From: Asterella californica
Lineage: Eukaryota > Streptophyta > Marchantiopsida > Marchantiales > Aytoniaceae
Reading direction: 5' to 3'
Assembly: GCA_036924285.1 (NCBI GenBank)
Contig: JAYKYS010000012.1
Location: forward strand, 5,394,001 to 5,458,000
Length of the DNA: 64,000 nt
Position 1 is the stretch's first letter. Each line of letters begins with the position of its first letter. The translations under genes were made by a program, and so were the position numbers. Of this stretch, positions 23,455-36,407 are shown one piece after another. The notes under the pieces were generated by a model. That model did not search any database. It was not told the DNA's origin and was given only the letters and a program-made list of their open reading frames with translations.

Positions 23455-26400
23455 GCATATTATTTTAATTTAATTTTAGATAATAACTTAAATATTTCAT
23501 AAATGTTCTAGTTTTTTGCTCGTGGTTTCCTGCAATTATACTCTCGAGAGTACATTCGTTTCCCGTTTCTTTATGGGCGTTTCTTTATGGGCTATGTCAA
23601 GATCTTCTCGCAGCTCCAAGTTTGACTAAGAGATATTTTTCTTGTTTACATAGTATAGATTTTTCACCTAACACTTACAACAATAATAACAACGATAACA
23701 ACATGTCCCGAGAAGTTCATGTTGAATGCATATTTATGCACTTCCAGGAAACTAGTCGAGTCCGCAGTTCTTGGCGATGTCATCCTATCTGGAATTCAGA
23801 TTTGCTGTTTTGTCTGGGATTATTTATTACTGTAAAGGAATAAATAATGGATACATGACCTGAGGAACAAATAGACTGGTAGATGATTGTAGATATGAAA
23901 TCAATTCGTAAGATATTGACCAACCTAGGAATCCAACTAGTTGTTGGCTAGGGTAGCTATGATTTCATTACCCTAGAGAATTCTGATTTGATGTTAGTAT
24001 TACAAAAACCTTAAGGTTAGCACGTGGAAAACCACCTATTTGAAACTGTTTTCTCAAAGATAAAGTGTTAAAATACCTCATAAATAGTACAAAATTCTAG
24101 GAGAGTATTTACATAAATTTGATTGTTCACACTCTTTTTATCGATGTATTGTTGATCATACCCTTGACAGGTTATTGATTGTAAAACTAGTCATTTTGTT
24201 ATGTTAGGGCCACCTCGGACGGCACACATCAACTTCTCAAGCATGTATCGTGTGACGTGTACTTAATTATTAAACATTTTGAACAGAAGTGGTATTTAGT
24301 CATATTCAAAGATAGTGAAATGAGTCAAGCTAAGCAAACCTAGTGAGGGTGTGATAAACAAATTTCTGGAGCATTTACAGAAAAGGTATGTTATACTAGT
24401 ACATCCTGGATTCACGTAGATATTACATTAGTCTCATAAGGTTAGGAGAAAGCAGACCCTGCCACGAGTCGATAGCTACTCAACTGTGTTTCTATATATT
24501 CTACTCGGCAACCCTTGTTCCCAACTTTTCTGCATTTTAACTCTATTTTCACATTTTATATTCCTGTCACAATCCACTCATAACAGATATTGAAGTTGAA
24601 GTAAATCTATTAGTTCAGATTTAAGTGTTCAGTATGGATCTTGGCATAAGATTAAATTCCAACACATGTATAACCAACAAGATAACTAACTTATGCATTG
24701 CACTCCAAATTTTTACAGAGTTATGATAACTGGAAGCATGATATGTCCAAAAGTACAAAACTTTGGGGTTTATATGAAAAACTTGGAACCAGTTTAGTCA
24801 TATTCAACATGTTATTTCTCTCTTCTTCTCAAATAAAAAGTTCAGCTTAAACTGCTAGAAATATCTTATGTGTGATCAATGAATTTAATCTCTCAATATC
24901 AAGGAATGACATTCTCAAGAAGATATTAGTTTTCACTATGGTTGTACTATAACATTCCATTTATGCCAGCTGTTATAATCATCATCGATCAAGAACTACT
25001 GTTTCAAGAAGTTAACTAAATCGTCCCCTCAACTGAAAGTGACATTTTCCTCTGAGAATGACTTATCATTAGACTCATTCTTAATAAGGTGATCAGCCAT
25101 TGAGATTAAGTATTTCCACTACCAAGCTATGGTCTAAAATTAAAACAAGTCAGAGTTTGACGAGATGATAATCCACAACTAGAGGTATATATGGGATAAG
25201 AATCAATGATAGGCCTCTCTTTGTATATATTTGTTTTCAGTTTTGAGTATGATCAGCATCACATTATATTCATTTAAAATTATGACAAGGAATAGAATTG
25301 ATAAAGAAATTTCTGGAAGGAGAAAGATAAAATATATAATAAGACCAAGTAAGAATTGACGAGAACATCGTCAACATTATAAGAAAGCATTTATGAATAA
25401 GTGGAGAAAGTTTGATGGCTGAAATAATCCAAACATAAATGAAGCATCAAAGGGAGATTCAGCTCTAGAGACTCTGATAAAAATATGCAAGATGAAGAAT
25501 AAAATCCTCAGGAGTGCATTCAAATGCATTCGAAAGAGATATATAAAATGAAATTGGAAATTAGTAGCAGAGAGAACCAAAAAGCATGGGACCTTACTAG
25601 AAAGCGCTACATGAAAATGGAGAATGAATCTAATCCAAAAGAAATGAAACGTCAAGGAGAGAAAAGTCCAAAAGAAAGAGGTTTATAAAAGAAGAGAAAG
25701 AAAAACAGAGAATATATCGTTACAACAACGTGGCCAACCTTTCGCTATCAAATATGATGTGTATCTCTTGAGTTGAATTCAGTATTGGTCTCTTTAGACA
25801 ATATGCATCGAAATTGTACTTTTACGAAAACGGAGGGAAAAGAAAAAAAAAAAAGTTTAAACAAGCAACCAAAATAATCATGGACTATTAGTTTACAACA
25901 GTCTTCAAAAAAGATTTAATGAAAAAATGCAGTGTATTCAACCGCAAAACCATTAAGAAAAATACAGCCAGAAAAGATTTGTAAATTATTACTTGTTTCA
26001 AAGTTTCTAAATTAACTTCACTAAATTCTAAATTTAAAACCCACTTGGTAATTTGATTACACATGCTCACTTCAGTTATACAAAACCCATAAGTGATTGA
26101 TAACAAAAAAAATTTTTGATATAAAATTCTTTCACTCTCACGAATAAGAATATTTATAATTTATAACCTAATCTTTCCAAAAGAAAAATTTAAAACATAA
26201 ATACGCATATTCTCCTCTTAGAAGAATATGCATTCAGCATGAACAATAAACATGCCAACCCGCCTTTGTGGAACTTTTGCTGGCTGGTTATAATTTATAA
26301 TTTACACACATGGATTAAATCCATATATGACTCTATTATCTAACTCTTTTTTATGAAAAAGTTAGAAAAAAAATTAAACTTGCTATGCTCTTTCATCTTT

Positions 26401-26619
26401 TATATAAATCTTATGTAAAAATTTCTATACTAAATTAAAATGAAAAACGAATTTATCTATAACGCTTAAATGATAAGCGGACCTGGAGTTACAAGCAGAT
26501 CCAGACACGACCAATAAACCAAACGCGGACTCATTGCACTATAGAAACTATAACTGCGAGAGCATGCTGACGAAAACACATGGAACTAAATCCAGACATT
26601 ATCACCTAATCCATCATAA

Positions 26620-26705
26620 TGTATTACTCCCTCTCCAGACGGAAAAGTTAGGTAATAAATTAATAAGCTTGTACTACTCTTACACCTTCAGATAGAAGAG
26701 GTGAA
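26620..26705. repeat. Paired foldback remnants (beta then alpha)
   Basis: AATGTATTACTCCCTCTCC with GGAAAAGTTAGGTAATAAAT (26619-26660) is a decayed beta hairpin. About 20 bases on, TACACCTTC with GAAGAGGTGAATA (26681-26707) is a decayed alpha hairpin. The order matches 21945-22049. Confidence 0.5.
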
Positions 26706-28255
26706 TAATCTCCGCCGGCTCTCATACCTCGCTTGTCCTCTTCCCGGGCCTCTCTTCGAAGAGGCGAGAATAATATATGCACGTCTAATCAGTCTCCTAA
26801 GATTCTTCCGATGGCACAAAAAGATATGAATGATTCGACTAAATGATGTTGCATGAAAATTCCCCACGTTTTGTTTGTTTTCGTTCCCACCTTTGCGGTA
26901 TAAATGGCTTTGCATGAAGCGCCAAATAAGTGAGTGATTCGAATGATCTCAATTATCATCATTCCACAGCATGCAACTCTCTTCACAAGCAAATATATAT
27001 GTACCAAAGGTGTCTTGCGTGAGGTCAAGAAGAAGACGACAGGCGAGAAAATATAGAAAATTATCAGATGAAGATTAGCTCTAATCACGAGGAGAGAAGT
27101 CAGACCTAAGTCTTTCATCTGCATCTTAGACGAGAGAAATCTCTTTATAGCACTTCTTTCACTTGAAGTTATCAAAACATAAATTTCAGAATAAAGTAAT
27201 AACAAAAATCTGAAAACTTTTAATAACAATATAAACAGAAGAGAGATGCAAGATCCGCAACTAACCCATAGAGCAAACATGGGTGTACCATAAAGCTAAC
27301 ATGTGTAAACCACAAAACCACAAGTACAAGACTTTGTTACCAAATAAACATTAGCTTGTTCTGGACATTGACTGATTACCATGATATGCAACCGAAGCAG
27401 GAACCAAGAAGAACCATACTTACCAAGAGCCATGTGACTACTACTAACTGTTTGCTCAGTAAATATCGGAGGTTCTCCACAAAAGAAACAACAGTACTAC
27501 AGCAGTCCTCTGAAGGTATCGTCAATATTGTGCATCAGTGGAAGGGAAGGATCCTAAACATATTTCTGCCTTACTGCGCAATTTCAAAGTAAGACAAATG
27601 CATCTGAGAATTCCAAGTTTCGCGCAATAGCACAAAACGTGACGTAACCACCCACTTCATCCTAAAGCCAGTACCAACCGACACCATTGAATGCATCAGA
27701 ATTTAGGCATTTCTGGCAAATTTTAAGAACGAAACTATCCTCTATCACTGTCGCCAAGAGACACAAACTTCACACAAACAAAGTCAAAGTTGGAAAACTT
27801 TCGATGAAAGGTCAGGACAATCTGTGCTTTATACACCGAAACTCAATTTGAATTTGAGAATGAACGTTACTTACTACTTACCTACTACGGCAGTGGAGAT
27901 TCACCAGTTCTTCACCACTACCTCGTACCGTAACTAGTGAGATCACCGTCACTAAGGAAATCTGCGCAATCAAGGTCTGCAGAGGTATGTCTAAAATATA
28001 CAGACAACTGAGAGCGAGTTTCTCTCTATATACGTCTATGAAAGACTAAAAAATCGGGTAGAAATGTTGACATCTGGAGTCCCAACTACTCCACGCCTAA
28101 ACTTGGCGAAACTTCTTTTGTATGGGTATTTATCGGTGCAGTCTCCGATCCTAAGACTGCTAAGCAATGAGAACAAAAAGACCGTTTCCGTGAGTAATTT
28201 TGATAAGATCCATACCACCAGACTCCATATGATCAAGGCTGGTAAGCTCGCAGTA

Positions 28256-31200
28256 CTACTGCTCTTCTCCTTGAAGCAGATCATCATTTCTGCTGTTGCC
28301 AAGTCCCTGGGCCAACCTATAATACAAAAGCAACGCCGTTGCCATGCACGACCTGTCCCATAAAGAACGATCGTGGTTTGACGTTATAAACCGTCGCAAC
28401 CAAACAGTGAACAGCAAAGACAGTGAATCATACAACACCAGATCCTTCAAGAAAATGAAAAACGCAGAAAGACGTACATGACCGCAAACCACAGGAGGAT
28501 TTTCCTGGCGTCCATTGCAGAGGAGCCGCGTTGCTTCCGGCGAGCACGCCCATCAATCAGCTCTTCAGCCGCTGGTCCACTCCGATTATCCTTATGTGGT
28601 GCAGTTACAGGCAAAGTAGGAAGTGACGGCGACCAAAAGGGTACCAAGGTTCTCATAAATTGTCGATGTATAGGTCCTGCAAATCAACGAACTTTATTAT
28701 GAATATGGCTGGCTGCGAGTAACTAATACAAGCTACACGTGCGGAAGAAAACAGAATGCTCACCGCGGAGTTTGTACTTCCGATGGCTTCCATCTTCATC
28801 ATCATCGTAACCCATTAAAGCTGAAGGACTCAAAGTATCTCCACGTAAGGAACTCTTCCTCGCCATAGCTCCACTGGGTAGTAGCTGCTGCTGCAGAGCA
28901 GGTTCGGAATAGGTTGGCTATCTCTTGGTCAGCAGCTCTAGCAGACCCACGTAACACTGGCATCTACAAGACCAATGCATGAAGATTTCTCACCCGACAA
29001 TCTGACTGTCCAAAAGCAAACAAGACAAGCTGTTCCAGTATCTAACACCTACATACTGACAGCTTCTTACGCAATGTCGAACCGTTCCGCACTTACAGTT
29101 GATACTGGTCCTGGTTTGTTAAAATGCTGAAGACCAGGAGCTGCCGCCGGATTACTGTTACTACCCGCACCTGAAGAGGATGCGGCTTCACTCTCTGGAA
29201 CAGAACCCGATGTAGACCCCACAACACTCTCTTTTAAAATTTCACCACTTGGATATCCACCAATCACTCCGTCGGCCTCTAGTGAAGTCCCGGCAGATCC
29301 TGCAGTTGTTGGGCCACTCGCTTCCGCAGCAGAAGAGTTCCCCACCGTAACAAGAGGTGGGTTTGAGAAGGCTGGAGGAGCAGATCCCTTCTGCCCTGAT
29401 ACCAAACTACTATCACTACCTAGAAGAGTTGTAGCCACGTCACTCTGCACAGAAGCGAGTATCCACAAGGAAATGAGCAATTCTAGCACGTAAAACATTT
29501 GAATGAAATCATTTTATCGCTCCAAGTGGAACAAGCTGGAACGAACTTTAAGTGGAAAATGAAACCCGAAAGGTTCGAGCAAAGTCGATGTCTGCGAGCA
29601 ACTGTATAACAACCTGTATTATGATCTGTTTCAACTTGGTGTGAAGTCCTGAACTCCCATCCTTGACTAGTTTGGGAGGCCAAATCTGCCAAAAGAAATC
29701 AGTTGTCAACAAAAAACTGCCTGTCAGCAGAGAGATTTCCCCCGCAGAGCTAGCTTTTTGATCTTCCTTCCGTGATGAGCTATATCACCGCTAATCACCG
29801 ATTACCCGCTAGTTGCAGTTGCACTATGCTTTTACTTAGATGTGTAATGCTGTACTCCTTCCTCTCAACAAAGTCCACAAGTAATGAAGATCAGCAGATG
29901 TCAGGTTCGATCACTCACTGGTGTACAACATGATGGGCACACATAACCAGCTGGTGCAGTGTGGGGAGGAAAGCTTCGTAAATGTGTCTCCAGGCAATGA
30001 CTGTGAAGAATGTCTAGCAAGTCACGCAATCAAGACACACTGTAAGAAAGATTGTTCACAGTAAAGAGAAAGGCTGACTGAAACAATCTCATAACAGCTT
30101 GAATAAGAGATGCCAACCTCCAGGAAAATCCAGGTATTTCTTACTCTGCGTGAAATTACGTGACAATCACCCGTGAATCAGGAAAGAGCGAACTCACGGA
30201 AGCATCCAAGACGGGTTGTGTCGTCAGTCTCCTGTAGTACTTGCTGGCACAAACCACACTTCGGAGGCCAGTCATAGTCCCCATCTATGACCCACTCAGA
30301 ATATGTCTTGACCTGTTACAACCACATGTCGACTATGTTCAAGAATACACGCTGCAGTCGGTTTCATAGCCATATATCCATAATACAGCGACACGAGGGT
30401 TCATCTGAAAACTAGGCATGGTCGGTAAACACACTTGAAAAGAAAAATATTTTGTTAACGGAACAATTCCATGCGTACGGGAATCATGAAAGAAATAGAA
30501 TTTTAATATGTTCTCAGTTATCAACAGTTAAAAGCTCAACACAACCGTTTCGCACAAAATCGCTCACTTATTGATGAGACGACCTTCCTTGACAAGGAAA
30601 GACAAAGTTCTTACACCATCTGTCTTGCAACGACCTCACTGTTATCGACCCTGTATCTACTTGCAAGCACGCGACTGGGGAAATGATTTCGAAGTTACCA
30701 CACATAGACGATGTTCTTGAAATGAGATGCATTCTCCACACACAGGAGCCTTGTGCACAAAACAATAAAGTTTTGTTGCCTGCACCATATCCAACCACAA
30801 ATCCACATTACAGCTTTCCTGAATTTGACCACATTAACAAAACAAAGAAGAAGTACTACTGCTACTTTGTAGTAATATGTAGACGGCAACCTAGCGGATG
30901 CAAAATCAACAATACAAAATGGTTCGGAGATTCTGTACGCATTAGCCTCGTCTCTGTTTTTTCTAACAACCACTATTTTAAACCCCAGTTTTTTATTGTA
31001 CAACCATTAGGTTCTACATTCTGAGGTGTAGTACTAATGAAAATTCCCGGACATGTTTTGTAATGGTTTAAAGACTCCCATGACATCACACTTTCCATAA
31101 CCTGTATAAGACCGTGCAAGGCATATACCGACCCCCACTCTCAGTTGAATATGTTTCACCCGAACCAACGCCCGTTTGCTCCAACCCCAGTCAATGACAG

Positions 31201-32075
31201 CAGGACACGGACCGAAAATGACATGACAGTACTCAGTGCGTCTACGCTCAAAATACCTTAGCCCCTGACTAATTAGGATCTTCAGACGCCAATCCATCAC
31301 GGTTGACACATGCTTAAACCGAGTACCTTTGGTTCTATTTAGTAATGGAAAGGTTTAGGCACTCTGAGGTGACTTGCAGATGCATATCATATTCTTTCGC
31401 TGATCCGAGAGGTCGCCGATACGAAATTCTGCAGTATAAACTCTCCGTGACAATGAAGCATCATTCAGATATCTATTTCAGTTCCTTATTTTGAAATGAC
31501 GTGGGCTTCAGCGCGCGTCATTAGTAGCGTGAAAATTGTCGTGAACGTTACAACGCACATTAACTCGAATTCGGCTGATCAAAGCTGATTACGCGGGAAT
31601 GGACGCATCGAGTAACCTATTCTTGACATAGGTATACTCAATAAACACTCACGGATCTGATCCCCAGGAAGAGTGACAACCTTGTGCTCTCGGCTTCTAC
31701 CCATGTCCGAATAAGGATGTACAAGAGAGGACCAAATATGACCCTCCAGCTCCTCACAGATGGAGGCACATCGAACAAGTCACGCCACAGCATGGAGAAA
31801 TGATCATCCGCTCTCAAGAGAACTAAGTTTCTCACGTTCTTACAGAACTAGGACACTCAATCTACGCGATTGGTACAAATGCGTGAATGAAGCCCCAAAC
31901 AAAACGAACAAGACAAAGTACTTAGAGAAGCACGCCAGAATTCCAGTTGCTACCACGCTATTCTTCCCGATTCCTTGGCGCTAGCTCGCTTCGTACCACT
32001 CCGATCAACGTAACTCAAATCGTCGAGGGCACGAAAAGACGGATAACATACCTTGCGGCATCTGCACACCACCAT
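28256..32075 (-). CDS. ZFPL1: ZFPL1-type Golgi zinc-finger membrane protein
   Basis: Nine coding exons on the minus strand: 32052-32075, 30699-30779, 30198-30312, 29919-30013, 29614-29685, 29097-29444, 28764-28917, 28478-28676, 28256-28352. All introns are GT-AG and phases agree; total 394 residues. The N-terminus MVVCRCRK joins ATKLYCFVHKAPVCGEC, a cysteine/histidine zinc module. A RING-like module follows (CGLC, then GCFHILHSHC, then APAGYVCPSC). A Ser/Gly/Ala-rich middle (exon 6, residues 130-245) is probably disordered. Near the C-terminus a short basic stretch leads into one membrane helix, about residues 354-374 (ILLWFAVM, then SCMATALLLYY), and a short acidic tail. Animal ZFPL1 is a cis-Golgi membrane protein that binds GM130. 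The plant role is little studied; I infer a Golgi location. The 24-base first coding exon, separated by a 1.27-kb intron, is the least certain join, but it supplies exactly the expected first eight residues. Confidence 0.93.
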
Positions 32076-32828
32076 GGCCTACTCTCTTGTTCCGATCGAC
32101 GTGATGCACTCGCGGATCTGTGGAAAAACTGTCTACAGACAGATGAGGCGAGAGAGCAAATCGATCGATCTGGCGAAAGCACAAGACAAGACGGACAGAA
32201 CTCACGCGGAGCACTGCGCTAGAAGCGAATACAGCCGACGTAGTGAACGAGCTTTGAAAAATCCTGAACACCGGCTACGCCGGTTTACCAGTCTCCCAGG
32301 AGTTAGGGGCCGGTCGTTCATCCGGTACGCCGATCGCGGCCCGGTGATGGCCTCTCCCTTTTCAAATTCGATCGGGATCCTGCGCTTGCCTGCTGCACTA
32401 CCTTTCTCTTCTCTCTGTGTCTTAGAGGTCGCAAGCCTGAAGAGGAGACCATGACCGCTGCTCACTACCACGTACTGAGGAAGAACTATGTTCCATCCGC
32501 CTGTAGGTAACTTCGTTGTAAAACTTGAGATTCCCGAACGTCAGCGCGGTGGAGGTTAACTGGAGGTGTTTTCTGAATGTTTGTCGGTGTTTCTGAGTGG
32601 TTTTCTGAGTGTTTGATTTGGGGTCGGCACTTGAGCTTTTCTTCGTATACGGGAAATATGACGAGAAGTCCACGAATCGAACACCAGCCAACGGCCACTA
32701 ACCACGAGCTTCTGGACTGAGGCCATCGATGTAAGAAGTTTTTAGACACCGGGGAATCACATCGGAGCAGCAGTGAAGGTCCAACTTCCAAGCAATCCTC
32801 GGAATGTCCCGAAAAAAGCTGAGACTAG

Positions 32829-32906
32829 AAACCCTTTTCGCCATTTTTCCAGTTTCTTCCGGTGAATAAACCCTTTTCGCCATTTTCCCAATTTCTTCTG
32901 GAATTC
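32829..32906. repeat. 39-bp tandem duplication upstream of ZFPL1
   Basis: AAACCCTTTTCGCCATTTT begins at 32829 and 32868, and both copies continue with a CCAATTTCTTC-like block. The copies differ at a few positions. Confidence 0.8.
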
Positions 32907-35007
32907 GTCGAATTTGCTTCCGGGCTGGAAAATGGTCATATGTCGGAACTCTACCGTATCGTGGCGAACGCGTAAGGAAGTTCCAGTGACATCGGCTACG
33001 AGTTCAAGCTGTCGGAAATCGTCAGGGGAAAACCGAACTAGTCCAAGCTAAGAGCGCAGCGCACCAGTACAAGCTCTTCTTCGATTCCGGAGCTAGATGT
33101 GAAGCATTCGTAAAGGATTTTGGAGTATATTTTGGAGTGGCTTTATGTATATGATACATCCTCCGCAGTGAATTCTCACACATGACATTTGATAAAGCGC
33201 CATTAATTGATAAATTATTATATGGTAATTGATAATTATATTATCTTTAAATAATAGTCTAAAAATTGAATTCAATTGTTAGATATGTTCATAAAACAAT
33301 CCAGATTTTATAGTTTCATTATTCTTTATGTTGCGGGAGTCACGAGTACGAGAGTGACTCCTGCGGAAATCAGTCCTAACCATTCTCCTCGCCGCTTTAT
33401 GCTATACTTTAAACCTCTCTTTTATGTTCTTATTTTATCTTTCATAGGTGGCACCAAGGTAGGGTTGTGGGGTGACACATATTACTCGTACAAAGTTGCA
33501 GTTTGCCGAAAAGAAGAAAAAAGACAAGAACGGATTATGCGTAACGGCGAGAAGGCTAGAGGTTTGTAAAGTGCTGTGAGCAGAGGTGGAAGGGAAAATG
33601 ACGTCCATCGAAAGAGAGCGTTAATTTTTACAGACGGTTAGTTACCATTGACAATGAATGGATCTACTGTAATAATATATTTATTTTGTGTTAGAATGGA
33701 CTATATATATTTATCACGTGAAATAATTTTATCACTCGGTATCTGTTTTGCTTGATGCTGATTGAAGTTAAATTTAAAGTATTTTAGTCGTTCTTTCATG
33801 CTTGGTCATGGCTTAGGACGGATGATCATTTGCCAGGAGGCGGACTTTAAACTGCCACACGCTGTCTAGAAGCTATATTTGAACATGATCTTATATTACT
33901 GTGGTCTTTATTATTACATATAGTGAAGACAACACAGTAATTTCAATACTCGTTGTGAATCTACAAGTCGGAAGTTCGAGCCAGACCTTCTCAACTTTCA
34001 CAAGAGAAATCATGAGCCATATAACAGAATTATTTATGAAGTGTTTAGATGGGTCTTTCCAAAATTAAATTGTACTTAAAGATGATATCTGATTCGTTCT
34101 CAGACAGATATATTTCATCTCTGTAAACAAACACAATGTAATACTGGACTCGGGTGATAATGCATGCTTGTTGTATAATATACATGGTCAAGTCTGTGTT
34201 TCACAATGTCTTTTTGTCCTCTAATCTTGAATTAAATTACACCATCATATCAAAAGTTAGATTTGGAGAATCAAGGAAAGTCTTTGTTGTGTAAACCTAT
34301 GATTCATTGAGAAGATGATGGATCACATGAAGATGATAGACAAAAATAAAGAGAAAAAGAATAACATAGACATTCGGAGTTCGTAAACACATCTATATGT
34401 CATTTCTATATGACATACAAATATAGTTGTTTATTCTCTAATCTCAAGTAGGATTTAGAAATTTGTGTGTTAGAGCTCTTTGTTATACCACCTCTATATA
34501 AAAATACAAAATGAATAGAACAAGCGAAACATCACGATTCATGATTTTTTAGCATCATCACAGTTTTGACATCTGAACTCAACCGTGTTATAAAAGTTAA
34601 TGTATTAAAATTTTTCTATAATGATTGTAATAATTTCACAAAATCTGAAATTCATTTGCGACTGGTCAATATATAGAGTAGTTTTCTTATGGTCCTTATA
34701 ATATTTGGTGGTAGTACATTTTTTCTTCACGAATAAACACCTTCTAAAGACAACAGTTAGAGAGACCTAAGATATGGATGGAGAGCTCTAGACGAGAGAA
34801 GGAATCTGAGTCCAAATTTTGATCAAATTGGAGTTCCATGGCTGGACTTATGACCGTCTTAAGTTTAATGAGTGATGATTTATATACCTTTCTACAAAAT
34901 AGAGAATTGATGAGATTGGATGAATGTGCTTGAGTGTGACATTCTTGAATCTTTATATTTATCCTACTCCTATCGATCAAAAACTCCAACCGAGGATAAA
35001 CACACAC

Positions 35008-35010
<3 letters not shown>

Positions 35011-35041
<31 letters not shown>
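35011..35041. repeat. (CT)n microsatellite
   Basis: About 15 uninterrupted CT units. Confidence 0.95.
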
Positions 35042-35043
<2 letters not shown>

Positions 35044-35439
35044 TAAAAAAACACTAAAATTCACACAAAACCTTGAGGAGACAACCCTCTATCATAGATC
35101 TAGTCAAAGTAATCTAGTCCCTAGAGTCCTAGATTGAGTCCTCATATTCTCTCTCCTAGACTAAGCGTTATGTCACGTCAGTTTGGGCACCTCGGCTAAG
35201 TTGACCGAGTGCGGAGTGGCAAATCTCGTTAAGGTCATTAGTGCCGTTAGGGTGAGTTGGTGAGAGAGCTCACTAGAGGTATACTTTGCAGGTAGGGCTT
35301 GGAGGTCTTAGTTCTTCAAGTTGAGCCTTCAAGCTCCTAGCTATGGTGGATAGTCTTTGTGAGTGCAATCTGGAGTCTCTGCGAGCACAGAGTGGATTTG
35401 GCTTGACTTTAGTGATTGTTTAGTGGAGTGAGTACATAC

Positions 35440-36170
35440 CGTTTATCACTTGAAGAACTCAGATTGCGAGGTCTGATTGAGAGCTTTCAGGTCGCGGATT
35501 TGAGCCGGTGGTATCTTCGGAGTGGGCAGATCGTTGATATCTTCGATTTGCGGATGCGCGCGTGCGCAGAGTGGTTCTTTTTGGTTGTGTGATCGATCAC
35601 TGTGTGGATTCGTAGTAGTTGAACCTGTTCTTGGTCGAATTTGGAGTGAAGTAGTGCGGAAGCGCTGCTGGATTTTTCTGTCACAGATTTTGGTGGTCAA
35701 TTTGAGATCGACAGAAGTGCGTCAGCAGACGTCGGGTTGGCGTGGGTCAACAATTTGTGGTGTTGAAGAGTGCAGTAGGTGCGTGCTGGGAAGACGATTC
35801 CAACGCACCAAAAATCGTTTGATTTGATGAAGGATCGAAGAAGTAACAAGCCGAAGAAGGTCGCAGATAGTCCAAAATCTGATGTAAACCCGCATGCGAG
35901 TGCCAATTTGGCAGATTTCGACCTTTTGGAGTGCAATTTCGACCTCTGAGTTGCTGTTTTGGGTGTGTCTTCTTCATGCGCGTCCTTGTTGTGGTGTTTG
36001 GCTCGAGTTTCTTCTCCTACCCAAGTGGTGTCGAGGCGAGAGTTTCTTGAGAAGGGCGGAACCTTCTAGCTGTGATACGATCGTGAAGAGGAGGGCGAAA
36101 ACCACACACGGAATACGGATCGCAAGAGAACACACCACCACGACTTTGATCTGGCCAAGATAAAACACAT
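35440..36170 (-). repeat. Diverged LTR-like stretch
   Basis: Around 35863-35915, GGTCGCAGA, AAAATCTGATGTAAACCC and GCGAGTGCCAATTTGG match, in the same order, blocks at 4685-4735 in the LTR (GGTCGCAGG, AAAATCTGATGTAAGCGC, GCGAGCCAATTT). The match is patchy, so this would be an old or related LTR in the same orientation as the first element. Edges are not visible. Confidence 0.35.
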
Positions 36171-36407
36171 GGCGTGCAAGTAGATCTTCAACTCCGGATC
36201 ATGCAGATTGAAAAGCTCACGCTCAAGGACTCAGAATATCAGAGAACTGCTCCTGTGAAGCACCAACGCGTTCACCTAGAAGCTTCTCGTTTTCTTTTCA
36301 GAAATATGTACGTACAAGTTGTGGGCCTCCTCTCAACTCGATTCTGTCTACTAAGCTCAATCTCTCGATGTCAAAACTCTGATCAGTCAGAAAATCTCTC
36401 CAGACGT

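Larger units (their letters stand above)
21003..28255. other. AT-rich intergenic DNA with foldback elements
   Basis: No supportable gene is seen. Open frames such as 26789-27280 (minus) and 25377-25655 (minus) are hydrophobic, AT-driven and lack motifs. The stretch holds several hairpin elements (21945-22049, 23159-23209, 23404-23454, 26205-26231, 26620-26670), a 99-bp duplication, and on its right side presumably the 3' untranslated region of ZFPL1. Confidence 0.5.
32076..36407. other. ZFPL1 upstream region and repeat-rich spacer
   Basis: The first several hundred bases should hold the ZFPL1 promoter and 5' untranslated region, which I cannot delimit. Further on are a 39-bp duplication, a small hairpin at 33333-33364 (GCGGGAGTCAC with GTGACTCCTGC), a (CT)n tract, and from about 35100 a G-rich stretch that resembles a diverged LTR. 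Open frames in 32202-32940 and 35446-36168 overlap on both strands and show no motif. Confidence 0.45.

Noticed and set aside
26789..27280. 163-residue minus-strand frame
   Set aside because: Hydrophobic, AT-driven composition with no domain; it ends inside a hairpin remnant region.
28036..28302. Frame MATAEMMICFKEK and onward as a ZFPL1 exon
   Set aside because: It overlaps the true last exon in another frame; the spliced frame ending EEQ fits the family C-terminus and the phase.
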